Origin: JAAYZQ01 sp034428935 | GTDB taxonomy: Bacteria; Chloroflexota; Anaerolineae; JAAYZQ01 | Assembly (NCBI GenBank): GCA_034428935.1 | Contig: DAOUHB010000165.1 | Span: 7,885-71,884, forward strand | Length of the DNA stretch: 64,000 nt | Direction: 5' to 3' | In this document: one piece after another, positions 25,386 to 33,830 of the stretch | Position numbering within the stretch: the first letter of the stretch is position 1 | Layout of the letters: every line of letters begins with the position of its first letter | The notes under the pieces: generated by a model | The model's database searches: none | What the model was told of the DNA's origin: nothing | What the model saw: the letters and a program-made list of their open reading frames with translations, nothing else | Program-made: the position numbers and the translations under genes

Positions 25386-26896
25386 GCCTGAAGAAGCTCC
25401 TGCGGCGGCGCAACGAGCTGGGAAGTGTGCTGGACGCCATGCTCGAGATCCTGGGCCAGGACATTGGCCTGCAGGACGCCGACGGCCGGTGGCTCATCGA
25501 AGCCGGCACGGACGGTGCCGGCACGAGCGGCCGCTATCCGGTGATCCTCCAGGAAGAGCCCATCGGCTGGGTGACCGGCCGGGCGCGGCCCGAGCACCTG
25601 GCCGCGGTCGCCAGGCTCTTGAGCTATGCCGCCGGCCAGGAGGCGGAAAAGCGCTCCCTGGCCATGGAGGTATTGGAGCGTTACCGCGAGCTGAACCTGC
25701 TCTACACCCTCTCCGAAAAGCTGGCGGCCACGCCCCAGCCGGCAGCCATGGCGACCCTCGCCCTCCAGGAGGCGGCGCGGCTTATCCCGGCGCAGGCAGG
25801 GGTGATCCTTTCCCTGTGCGGCGATGCTCCCTGCCCGGAGCTGATGGCGGCCGTCGGCTCGACGGAAGGACTGCGAGCCGCCCCGGACCTGGCCGCCGAC
25901 CTCGTCCGCCGCGTCGTCGCCACCGGGCAGGCCGAGGTGGAGAACGACGTGCCGCGGGATGTCGTGTTCGACAGGAGCGAAGGCGGGCTGTCGCTGCTCT
26001 GCGCTCCGCTCAAGACCGAGCAGCGTGCCCTGGGGGCGCTCCTGCTGGTGCGCGACACCACGGAGCCCTTCTCGGCGGGCGATCTGAAGCTCCTCAACAC
26101 GGTGGGCATGCAGGTGGCCCCGGCCCTGGAGGTCGCCCGCCTGTACCAGGTGGCGGTCGAAAAGGCGCGCATGGAGCGCGAGCTACAAATGGCCCGCCAG
26201 GTACAGGCCAGCCTCATTCCCACGCGCATGCCCCACGTGCCCGGCTGGGAGCTGGCCTCCGACTGGCGACCGGCCCTGGAGGTGGCCGGCGACTTTTACG
26301 ATCTGGTGGCCTCCGAGGATGGACAGTTGAACCTGGTCATCGCCGACGTGTCGGGCAAGGGGATGCCGGCCTCGCTGTTCATGGTCTTTGCGCGCAGCGT
26401 ACTGCGCGCCTCCATGGAGCACAGCATCACCCCGGCCGAGGGACTGGCGCGGGCAAACCGCCTCATCGTCCAAGAGGCCCGCGCGGCCCTGTTTGTCACA
26501 ATGTTCTACGCGCGGCTAAACCTCCAGACGGGCGATCTGACCTACGTGAACGCGGGCCACAACCCGCCGCTTCTGCATCGCCCGGCCACGGGCGAGATCG
26601 TGCCCCTGACCCGCACGGGCATGGCCCTGGGCATCCTGGACGACACATCGTACGAGCAGCAGAGCGCGAGCCTCCAGCCCGGCGATACGCTGCTCTTCTA
26701 CACCGATGGTCTGACGGAGGCCTTTGACGGCAATCGCGAGCAGTTTGGCATGGAGCGTCTGAGGGAGGTAGTGGAGAAGCGCGGGGGAGGCTCGGCCGCG
26801 GGCCTGGTATCGGCCCTGGAAGCCGCCGTCGACGACTTTACCAGGGGCGCGCCCGCCTCGGACGACATGACCCTCCTGGCCCTGAAGCGGCTGTAA
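25373..26896 (+). CDS. GAF-domain PP2C/SpoIIE-type serine phosphatase (RsbU-like)
   Basis: A 507-residue soluble phosphatase. The N-terminal ~90 residues may be a small sensor domain, a GAF domain covers about 105-260, and a PP2C/SpoIIE domain about 285-507 with metal-binding Asp in AGDFYD, IADVSGKG, FYTDGLTEA and ASDDMT. Such enzymes dephosphorylate anti-anti-sigma proteins or related switches. No anti-sigma kinase or STAS gene is nearby, so its target must be elsewhere. GTG 25373 follows GGGAGCGG. Confidence 0.88.
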   Translation: MAELSLKKLLRRRNELGSVLDAMLEILGQDIGLQDADGRWLIEAGTDGAGTSGRYPVILQEEPIGWVTGRARPEHLAAVARLLSYAAGQEAEKRSLAMEVLERYRELNLLYTLSEKLAATPQPAAMATLALQEAARLIPAQAGVILSLCGDAPCPELMAAVGSTEGLRAAPDLAADLVRRVVATGQAEVENDVPRDVVFDRSEGGLSLLCAPLKTEQRALGALLLVRDTTEPFSAGDLKLLNTVGMQVAPALEVARLYQVAVEKARMERELQMARQVQASLIPTRMPHVPGWELASDWRPALEVAGDFYDLVASEDGQLNLVIADVSGKGMPASLFMVFARSVLRASMEHSITPAEGLARANRLIVQEARAALFVTMFYARLNLQTGDLTYVNAGHNPPLLHRPATGEIVPLTRTGMALGILDDTSYEQQSASLQPGDTLLFYTDGLTEAFDGNREQFGMERLREVVEKRGGGSAAGLVSALEAAVDDFTRGAPASDDMTLLALKRL

Positions 26897-26921
26897 GGTT
26901 CGCCAGCTTGCACGATGCCAG

Positions 26922-27560
26922 AAGTCCCCGACCTGTCGGGGCATGGCCGCATCCCGGCAACCCTCCCCGGACAAGTCCGGGACTCCAACCCGCACGAACC
27001 GCGGAGTCCCCGACTTGTCGGGGCAGGGCTGCATCCCGGCAACCTTCCCCGGACAAGTCCGGGACTCCAACCCGCACGAACCGGAGTCCCCGACTTGTCG
27101 GGGCAGGGCCGCGTCCGAGTAAGCCTCCCCGGGCAAGTCCGGGACTCCAACCCCCACGAACCGCGGAGTCCCCGACTTGTCGGGGCAGGGCCGCATCCCG
27201 GCAACCTTCCCCGGACAAGTCCGGGACTCCAACCTGTACGCACCCGCGGAGTCCCCGACTTGTCGGGGCAGGGCCGCGTCCGAGTAAGCCTCCCCGGACA
27301 AGTCCGGGACTCCAACCTGTACGCACCCGCGGAGTCCCCGACTTGTCGGGGCAGGGCTGCATCCCGGCAACCTTCCCCGGACAAGTCCGGGACTCCAACC
27401 TGTACGCACCCGCGGAGTCCCCGACCTGTCGGGGCATGGCCGCGCACCGGCGAGCCTTCTCGGACAAGTCCGGGACTCCAGCCCGCACGAACCGGAGTCC
27501 CCGACTTGTCGGCGCAGGGCCGCGCACTGGGTCAGCGTCCCCGGAAAAGTCCGGAACTCC
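26922..27560. repeat. Array of eight ~82-bp double-hairpin repeats
   Basis: Eight units begin (at GTCCCCGAC) at 26924, 27006, 27086, 27168, 27251, 27334, 27417 and 27497, i.e. 80-83 bp apart. Each unit has a first hairpin (CCCCGAC-TT-GTCGGGG), about 25-30 variable bases, and a second hairpin (CCCGGAC-AA-GTCCGGG). The outer GGAGTCCC and GGGACTCC also pair, so one unit can fold into a cloverleaf or cruciform. The array fills the whole gap between two convergent genes, like REP/BIME elements. Long open frames cross it on both strands but are a by-product of the repeat. Confidence 0.88.
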
Positions 27561-27564
27561 GATA

Positions 27565-30240
27565 TCACCCGGGCGGTCGGGACGCGATGAAGCCATGCAG
27601 GGCTTGCAGCGCCGCGGCGGCGAGCACGGCCCACGGCGCAACGCCGGCCAGCACGCGGGCGGTGGGCAGCAGCAGCGTCCAGGCACCGGCGGGCACAAGG
27701 TAATCCGCCCCGCGCCAGGGCATCTCGGCGCCGCTCGCCGGCAGCAGGGAATCGCCCAGGAGCAGCGGCGTGAGGAGCGCCGCCAGCCCCAGCAGCAAGA
27801 CGACGGCGGCCAGGGGAGAGTCCAGGGGCCCGCCACCGTGCGCTGCCCGCCGGGCGTGCCAGGCGTAGGCGGCGCTGAGCAGCCCCACACAGAGCAGCAG
27901 CGGGATGAGGAGCAGGTTCGACAGCCAGTCGATCAAGGCCGGCGCCGAGGACGAGGTCCACGCCAGATCGCGGATGAGCAACAGGGATCCGGCGGCGACG
28001 AACCCCACCAGCACGAGGGCGGCGACACGCCAGTAGACCCGCGGCCGGACGGGGAGGGCCGCCAGCAGGCCCATCCCGTAGACGATGGCCAGGTAGGGCA
28101 GGGACGAGGGCGGCAGTAGGACCCGGGTCACCTGCCACGACGCGAACCCCTGGCGCGAGGCGTACAGGATGGAAGTGCCGACCATGACCCCCAGGACCAG
28201 TGCCAGGTGCGCGCCGCCCATGGCCGCCAGCCAGCGGGGCCGGCGGTAGAGCACCCCGACCAGGCAGAAGGCCAGGGCCACCACGAGATTGCCCAGCAGC
28301 GCGATCCCCGCCTCATAGTCCCGGTAGGTAGCGTACTCGGCCCCCGCCAGGTCGGTGAGCAGATGAGCCTGCATCAGGGCCAGGGCCGCCAGCAGGGGTA
28401 GCGCCAGCCGGGCAAGGCTGCCGAACGCCCGGCTGCGGGCGAAAAAGAAAAGGAACGTGCCGGCCACGGCGATGGCAGCATAGACCCACACGCCCCAGCG
28501 GTTGAGCGGGTAGCCGCCGGCGCGCAGTCCAAAGCCCACCAGGTCGGCGGCGGCCAGCAGGTGCGCCAGGAGTAGCAGGCCGGCCGCGGTGTGGGGCAGC
28601 AGCGCCACAACCTGCCGGGCCAGGGCCGCCGGTTCCGCGTCCAGGCGCCGCACGCGCCAGGCGGCGACGCCGAGGAGCGCCGCGCCACCCAGGAGGCCAA
28701 GTAGCCAGGGCTGTAACCGCCGCGCCTGCCGCGCCTCCCAGGTTTCATTCGCCGCCGGCCCGTAGACGTCGTCGAGGCGGTTCGCGCCGGCCAGCACCTC
28801 GCGCAAGACGCCGCGGAGCGCCTCGTACCCTTCCGCATCGGGACCGCTCTCCAGCATCCGGTCCAGCAGGCCCACGCCTTCCCTCAGGCCGGTGCGCAGG
28901 GCCAGCACCTCCGAGCGGAGGGCCTGCCGTTCCGCGTCGCCAGGTGCTGCCCAGGCGATGCGCTCCTCCGTCCAGGCGTCCAGGCGCAGGGCCAGGCGCT
29001 CGGTCGCCTGTTGCAGCGCGCCCCGCCGCCCCTCCCAGGCGATGCGCTCCACATCCAGGCCGGAGGGAGCACCGGCCAGCTCTTCCACCACGGACAGCAA
29101 GAAGGCCAGGTTGTCCTCGGCATAGAGGGGCGCCGGCTGCCCCTCGTCCGCCTCGTCGGAGACGGTGCGCCTGCCGTCCACCAGCCGGGGCAGGCCCAGC
29201 ACGGCGACGCGCCCCCGGCCGATGGGTTCCACCACGAGGGCATCCTGGCCGTCCACCTCGGCCCACGACTCGCCGCTCGACGAGCGCAGCGGCTGGAAGC
29301 GGTGCTGGGCAGCCAGCGAGTAGGACAGGCGGCCCAGCCGGCCCGTCGCCGGGTGGAGCGCGCCGTCTTGCCAGATGACGGCCTGACCCGCGTCGGTCTC
29401 GAACCCGAGGATGGACAGCGCCTCAAAGTGGCAGTTGTAGGTCGGATCGAGGACAAACAGCGCCTGCCCGCCCCCCGCGACAAATTCCCGGACCGTAGCC
29501 GCCTCCTCCGAAGTCAGGTTGAAATCGTACTCGGTAAAGCCAACGTCCACGCTGCCACCGGACGCATAGCAGCCGGTCCAGGGGACGATGAGCAGGTCGA
29601 CGCCCGCCAGCTCGTTAGCGGTGATGGGCGGTGGCGCGGGGATCCTGCCGCCGGGCACGGCATGGAGGCCGCCTCGGGCAAAGCGATGCCGGACCCGGTA
29701 CTCGCCCTCGCCAAGCAGGGTGTACAGGTCGGGTGGCGGCCAGGGCTCGGCCGGACTGAGGCCGCTGCGTGGGCCGTTGTCCACCAGGATAAGCGGCGAT
29801 CCAGCCGATTCCGCAACGGCAGCCGCCGGTCTACGAGTGGGCGTCGGAACCGGTGTGGGCTCCGGTGTAGGCGGCGCCGCAGCGGGGGTCGAGAAGGCCT
29901 CTTGGCCTGGAGCGCGGCCCAGCAGCGCCGACAGGGCCAGGGACAGGGACAGGACCAAAAGGGCGGCGGCGGCCACGCCCAAGGCGTTGGACAGCCGGAC
30001 GCGCCAGGCTTGCCCGCCGGCTCCACGCCGGGCCTGGTCCAGCACGGCTTGCTGCCGCGCCGGCTCGAGGCCGGACCGGGGCAGCGCCGCCGCCATGCTC
30101 TCCTGCGCCCGAAAGTCACGGGCCAGGGCGGCGCACGCGGCGCATGTCCCCAGGTGGGCCTCCACCCGGGCCCGCCCGCCGTCGCTCCACTCGCGGGGCG
30201 CAACCGCCAACAGCAGCCGCACCTGTCTGCACTCGCTCAC
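27565..30240 (-). CDS. Very large zinc-finger anti-sigma-like membrane protein
   Basis: An 891-residue protein. Residues 1-45 form an anti-sigma zinc-binding domain (MSEC, then VEAHLGTCAAC). A membrane helix follows at about 85-110, then a Pro-rich linker and a domain of about 300 residues resembling DUF4350/class I glutamine-amidotransferase-like folds (VDLLIVPWTGCYASGG, REFVAGGGQALFVLDPTYN). A helical stretch follows, then roughly ten membrane helices in the last ~350 residues. GTG 30240 overlaps the sigma stop as GTGA, with GGGAGG six bases upstream. It probably binds the adjacent ECF sigma and senses an envelope signal. Confidence 0.75.
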   Translation of the reverse strand: MSECRQVRLLLAVAPREWSDGGRARVEAHLGTCAACAALARDFRAQESMAAALPRSGLEPARQQAVLDQARRGAGGQAWRVRLSNALGVAAAALLVLSLSLALSALLGRAPGQEAFSTPAAAPPTPEPTPVPTPTRRPAAAVAESAGSPLILVDNGPRSGLSPAEPWPPPDLYTLLGEGEYRVRHRFARGGLHAVPGGRIPAPPPITANELAGVDLLIVPWTGCYASGGSVDVGFTEYDFNLTSEEAATVREFVAGGGQALFVLDPTYNCHFEALSILGFETDAGQAVIWQDGALHPATGRLGRLSYSLAAQHRFQPLRSSSGESWAEVDGQDALVVEPIGRGRVAVLGLPRLVDGRRTVSDEADEGQPAPLYAEDNLAFLLSVVEELAGAPSGLDVERIAWEGRRGALQQATERLALRLDAWTEERIAWAAPGDAERQALRSEVLALRTGLREGVGLLDRMLESGPDAEGYEALRGVLREVLAGANRLDDVYGPAANETWEARQARRLQPWLLGLLGGAALLGVAAWRVRRLDAEPAALARQVVALLPHTAAGLLLLAHLLAAADLVGFGLRAGGYPLNRWGVWVYAAIAVAGTFLFFFARSRAFGSLARLALPLLAALALMQAHLLTDLAGAEYATYRDYEAGIALLGNLVVALAFCLVGVLYRRPRWLAAMGGAHLALVLGVMVGTSILYASRQGFASWQVTRVLLPPSSLPYLAIVYGMGLLAALPVRPRVYWRVAALVLVGFVAAGSLLLIRDLAWTSSSAPALIDWLSNLLLIPLLLCVGLLSAAYAWHARRAAHGGGPLDSPLAAVVLLLGLAALLTPLLLGDSLLPASGAEMPWRGADYLVPAGAWTLLLPTARVLAGVAPWAVLAAAALQALHGFIASRPPG

Positions 30241-30758
30241 GTCGAACCCTCCCATTCCACGCCGCCGGCCTCTTTCAGTGCCGCCCGGCACTTTTCCCGG
30301 GCGCGGAACAGGCGCACCTTGACCGCCGCCCGGCTGATGCCCAGCACCTCGCCGATCTCGGCCGTGGACAGGCCCTCGGAGAGGTGCAGGAGGAGGGGGA
30401 CGCGATACCCGGGCGCCAGCCGGGCCAGGGCGGCCTGGAGCGCCAGCCGGTTGGCCACGCCCTGGGCCGGGCCGGGGGTACGCAGCGCCGGGTCGTCGTC
30501 GCGGTCCAGGAGCGGCACCCAGCGCACCAGCCGCGCCCGCCGGAACTGGTCGTTGGCGGCGTTGGTGGCGATGCGGTACAGCCAGGCCTTCGGATGCTCC
30601 ACGCGCACGCCGCGCGCCAGGGCGCGATAGGCCCGCAAAAAGGTCTCCTGGGCCAGCTCCTGGCCCCGTCCCTCGTCGCCCAGCAGGTTCGTCAGGTAGG
30701 CGGTGATGGCCCGCTGGTATTCGTGGAACAGGGCCTCGAACTCGGCATCGAGCGTCAA
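30237..30758 (-). CDS. ECF-type RNA polymerase sigma factor
   Basis: A 173-residue sigma factor. Region 2 has FEALFHEYQRAITAYLTNLLG, ELAQETFLRAYRAL and PKAWLYRIATNAANDQFRR; region 4 has YRVPLLLHLSEGLSTAEIGEVLGISRAAVKVRLFRAREK. No ATG fits; TTG 30758 is chosen because GGGAGG lies 11 bases upstream and the conserved part begins five residues in. The anti-sigma gene overlaps its stop. Confidence 0.85.
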   Translation of the reverse strand: MTLDAEFEALFHEYQRAITAYLTNLLGDEGRGQELAQETFLRAYRALARGVRVEHPKAWLYRIATNAANDQFRRARLVRWVPLLDRDDDPALRTPGPAQGVANRLALQAALARLAPGYRVPLLLHLSEGLSTAEIGEVLGISRAAVKVRLFRAREKCRAALKEAGGVEWEGST

Positions 30759-30834
30759 TGGCGTCGTTTCCTCCCGATATGGAGACGAGCGAGGATGGCT
30801 ATCGGTTACAGGAGTGTGGCACGGTGCCCATCGT

Positions 30835-31386
30835 CTATTCGCCCACGACGATGACGTCCTCCGGCCCATAGATGTGGCGCACGACAGCGGCCACCCACTG
30901 CCCGTCCGGCGAGGCCAGGCCATCGACGCGCACCTCCAGGCGGCGCACATTGGGCTCGGCGTCGGCGGGCCACACCCGCGGCGAGCGGACCCACTCCAGG
31001 AGCGACTCGCGCGGCACGACCTGCCGGGACAGGTTCGGGGGCACACCTGCCGGGCGTGGCCGGCCCCGCCGGTCCGGATCGTAGGCCCAGACCTGGGAGA
31101 CCTGGGAATCGCGCTTGCGGCAGCTCTCCCGGTAGTAGAGCTGTCCGCCCTCGGCCCAGCCGAGGAGCTCGTACTCGCAGGGGCGCATCTCGAAGAACAT
31201 CTGATAGCTCTTGACCAGGCTGCCTGCCGGGCCGGGCCGCGTGGGCCAGGCCATGTCATAGCCGCGCGCGGCGACGACGGCCGGCTGGTAGCGGTACACG
31301 GCAAACGCGGTCAGGACGCAGGCCAGGCTGCACGCCCCGAAGGCAAACACGGCGACGAGGATGACGATCTTGGCTGTTTTGGACAC
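30835..31386 (-). CDS. Hypothetical protein with one N-terminal membrane segment
   Basis: A 183-residue protein with a hydrophobic N-terminal helix (about 6-28) and an otherwise soluble, probably exported part. No family is recognised. The C-terminal LASPDGQWVAAVVRHIYGPEDVIVVGE resembles a single WD40/TolB-type strand. GTG 31386 follows AAGGAG by five bases. It lies within the ECF operon, between a WD40-like lipoprotein gene and the sigma gene, and likely shares their regulation. Confidence 0.65.
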   Translation of the reverse strand: MSKTAKIVILVAVFAFGACSLACVLTAFAVYRYQPAVVAARGYDMAWPTRPGPAGSLVKSYQMFFEMRPCEYELLGWAEGGQLYYRESCRKRDSQVSQVWAYDPDRRGRPRPAGVPPNLSRQVVPRESLLEWVRSPRVWPADAEPNVRRLEVRVDGLASPDGQWVAAVVRHIYGPEDVIVVGE

Positions 31387-31428
31387 GACTTCTCCTTTCA
31401 AATCCGGATGGCCGGGCCAACGCGGCGA

Positions 31429-33445
31429 TCACGGGTCCGGCAGACCAAAAGTCAACAAGAACGAGCCCACGATCTTGTCCACAATGGCCTGGACATCCGG
31501 GGGAATGTCGACGGCGTCGTAATCCGGGCCAACGCTATCCAGGCTCAGGGTAAAGATCAGGCCATTGCGTGTACAGCTCCTCGCGGATGACCTGCCCCGA
31601 CGAGAGCGCCTGGCTGTAGTCGTCCAGCAGCTCACGCATGGCATCGTCCACGCCATCGGCGTCGTAGGCCAGCATCTGGTCCCAGCCGCAGCCCCCGTAG
31701 AAGCAGGTGGGATCGGGCAGGCCGGTGAGGAGAAGCCTGTCGCTCTTGCCGTCCAGCCTCACGACGCGCACGTCGGTGTAGCCGTCGTGCTGCCGGGTGT
31801 AGAGCAGCCGGGCATCGCCCATGTCGCCCAGGTGCGGCGCGGGGGACCACCGCGGCCAGCCGTCCATACAGGCAGCCCCCGCGCCGGGATCCGTCACGGC
31901 GCGGCTGTCGCCACTCTCCGAGTCCACGACGTGGATGGCCCGTCCTTCCAGCATCCGCTCCAGCGCCTCGCCGCTGCCCTCGGCATCGGCCGGCACCGCG
32001 ACGGCGGCATAGGCCAGCAGCCTGCCATCCGGCGACCAGGCGGGCTCAAAGACCGACAGCCCCTCGCCGGTCAGGGCCCGCAGATCGCCGGTGGTCACGT
32101 CCAACAGGGTCAGGCGGTTGGGGTCGCTCAGGTAGCGGCTGCTCCCCTCGGCCAGGGCCAGCAGCCCCGGCAGGGAGGGGTGCCAGGCGTGGGACTCGGG
32201 CGTGAGGAGCATGGACGCGCCCAGGTCCCGGACCTCGCCCGTGCCGGCGTCGATGGCCACGAGAGGAACACCCCACGACCAGGCCGAATTGGCCAACATG
32301 CCCCGGCCTGCCAGGAGCAAGGAGGTGCCGGGTGCCCAGTCCACGAGTTGGTAATAGGCCTCCTGCACGTCGTCGCTCAGGCGCCAGGTGATGGTCTCGG
32401 CGTTCCCATCCGCCCGCCCGATGTGCAGCACCTGCTCGCCCTCACCCGCTTCGGCCAACTGGTCCAGGCTGGGGGTCCAGGCCAGCCGGCCGCCGGCCGC
32501 CCAGAGGACGCGGCCCCGGCCATTCGCCCCCAGGCTGCCCGCGGGCAGGACGGTCCGTGCCTCACCGGCCGGGAGCGGCACGGCCTGGAGCGCCCCATCC
32601 GCGGCCGGGACGGCCAGCCAGTCGACGGCGCCAAAGAAGGCATCCGGCGGCGCCCAGAATGGCTCCGCGGGCAGGCCCGTCAGCTCCTTGACCGCCGTCC
32701 CGTCAAAGGAGTAGACCGTGAAATGGCCCTCGACCTGGCGGGTCAACAGGTGCTCGCCCGAAGGCGACCAGCCCGCCAGGCTCGAGGCCTCCTCGCCCAG
32801 CACCTGGAGTTCTTTGTTCTCCAGGTCGATGGCGTTGGGGTGGCCGTCGAGCCCGGGCCGCGGATCGACAAAGGCCAGGCGCGCGCCGGCCATGGGCTCG
32901 ACGTTGGACCCGCAGTTCAGCCCGGGGTACACCTGGTGGCAACTGATGACGAACTCCGTGCCGGTGTACGGCGTGCCGGCGGTCACCGGCGGGGACGGCT
33001 GAGCCAAGGTGATGGACTCTGCCAGCTGGGGCTGCTCCTCCACTTTCTCCGGGGACGGAACCGGCGTTGCCGCCAGAGAGGGTACCGGCGATGGGGCGTG
33101 CGAGGAGGGCGAAGGCGCCGCACGTGCCGCCCGGTCAGCATAGTAGGCCTGGCAGTTTGGTCGCACACCCCGCAGGTAGATTCGCTCACAGATGGCCGGG
33201 TCGTCCGCGGCCTCGTAGACGGCCTGCAGGCACATATCGTCGATGGCGATGCCCGCCAGGCGGCAGACGTCAGGGTTCAGGGTCTCGACGGCGTGGCGCT
33301 CGATGCAGTCGTACTCCTTCCCACAGGCCGCCCTGGCCGCCCGCACCTCGGGGTCCTGCTCCCAGGCTTCGGGGCCGCAGGCGACCAGCAGCAGGGCCAG
33401 CACCAGGATCAGCAGGACAGTTCCCAAGCTGCGAACGCCGTCCAC
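31429..33445 (-). pseudogene. TolB/WD40-like lipoprotein gene with an apparent frameshift near its 3' end
   Basis: From GTG 33445 (GGAGG eight bases upstream) a frame of about 636 codons encodes a lipoprotein: signal LILVLALLLVACG, a Cys-rich segment (CGKEYDCIERHAVETLNPDVC), a Pro/Ser linker and a beta-propeller-like domain with WSPSGEHLL, WSPDGRLLAYAA and WSPAPHLG repeats. That frame stops at 31535 after an implausible tail. Skipping one base near 31567 continues for about 45 residues (NGLIFTLSLDSVG...DIPPDVQAIVDKIV) to 31429. The gene may be intact with a sequencing error, or a real frameshift mutant. Confidence 0.7.
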
Positions 33446-33461
33446 GGTTGGGCCTCCTCTC

Positions 33462-33830
33462 TCATCCACTGCCCTCAGCTCTCCCGGCCCGGGTCGCCGA
33501 TGACCAGGCCCAGGCCAGGCCGTCACCATAGGCGGCCACGGTGAACAGCGTGTATCCCCGCTGGATCAGGTCGCGACGGCCAGGGTCGGTCCAGTGGGTC
33601 GCTACCAGCGCGGCGACGACCAGGCACAGCGCCAGGACAAGCTGCACCCTGGCAGGCAGAGCGTGCTCGATCCTCCCGTCTTGCTGCCGGCGCTGCCACA
33701 GGGCGACCGCTCCCAGGACACCCCACAGGATGGCGAACCAGGGAGTGATAAACTGCCCGTCCGAAAATGCCAGGTACAGGCCCCACAGAAACACGAGGAC
33801 TGCCATTACCTTGAATCGCATCAGATTCAC
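33462..33830 (-). CDS. Small membrane protein of unknown function
   Basis: A 122-residue protein with three predicted membrane helices (about 5-20, 28-44 and 62-80) and a polar C terminus. No family is recognised. GTG 33830 overlaps the upstream lipoprotein stop (GTGA) with AAGGAG six bases away; ATG 33821 is equally possible. It belongs to the ECF sigma operon. Confidence 0.65.
   Translation of the reverse strand: MNLMRFKVMAVLVFLWGLYLAFSDGQFITPWFAILWGVLGAVALWQRRQQDGRIEHALPARVQLVLALCLVVAALVATHWTDPGRRDLIQRGYTLFTVAAYGDGLAWAWSSATRAGRAEGSG

Noticed and set aside
26922..27560. CRISPR array
   Set aside because: Units are ~82 bp with internal hairpins. The variable parts are only two recurring types, not unique spacers, and no cas genes are nearby.
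26516..28138. Several long open frames crossing the repeat array on both strands, with repeating peptides such as PDLSGQG and SGTPRVRTGWSP
   Set aside because: They arise because the hairpin repeat lacks stops in several frames. They overlap real genes on both sides and have no ribosome site or domain support.
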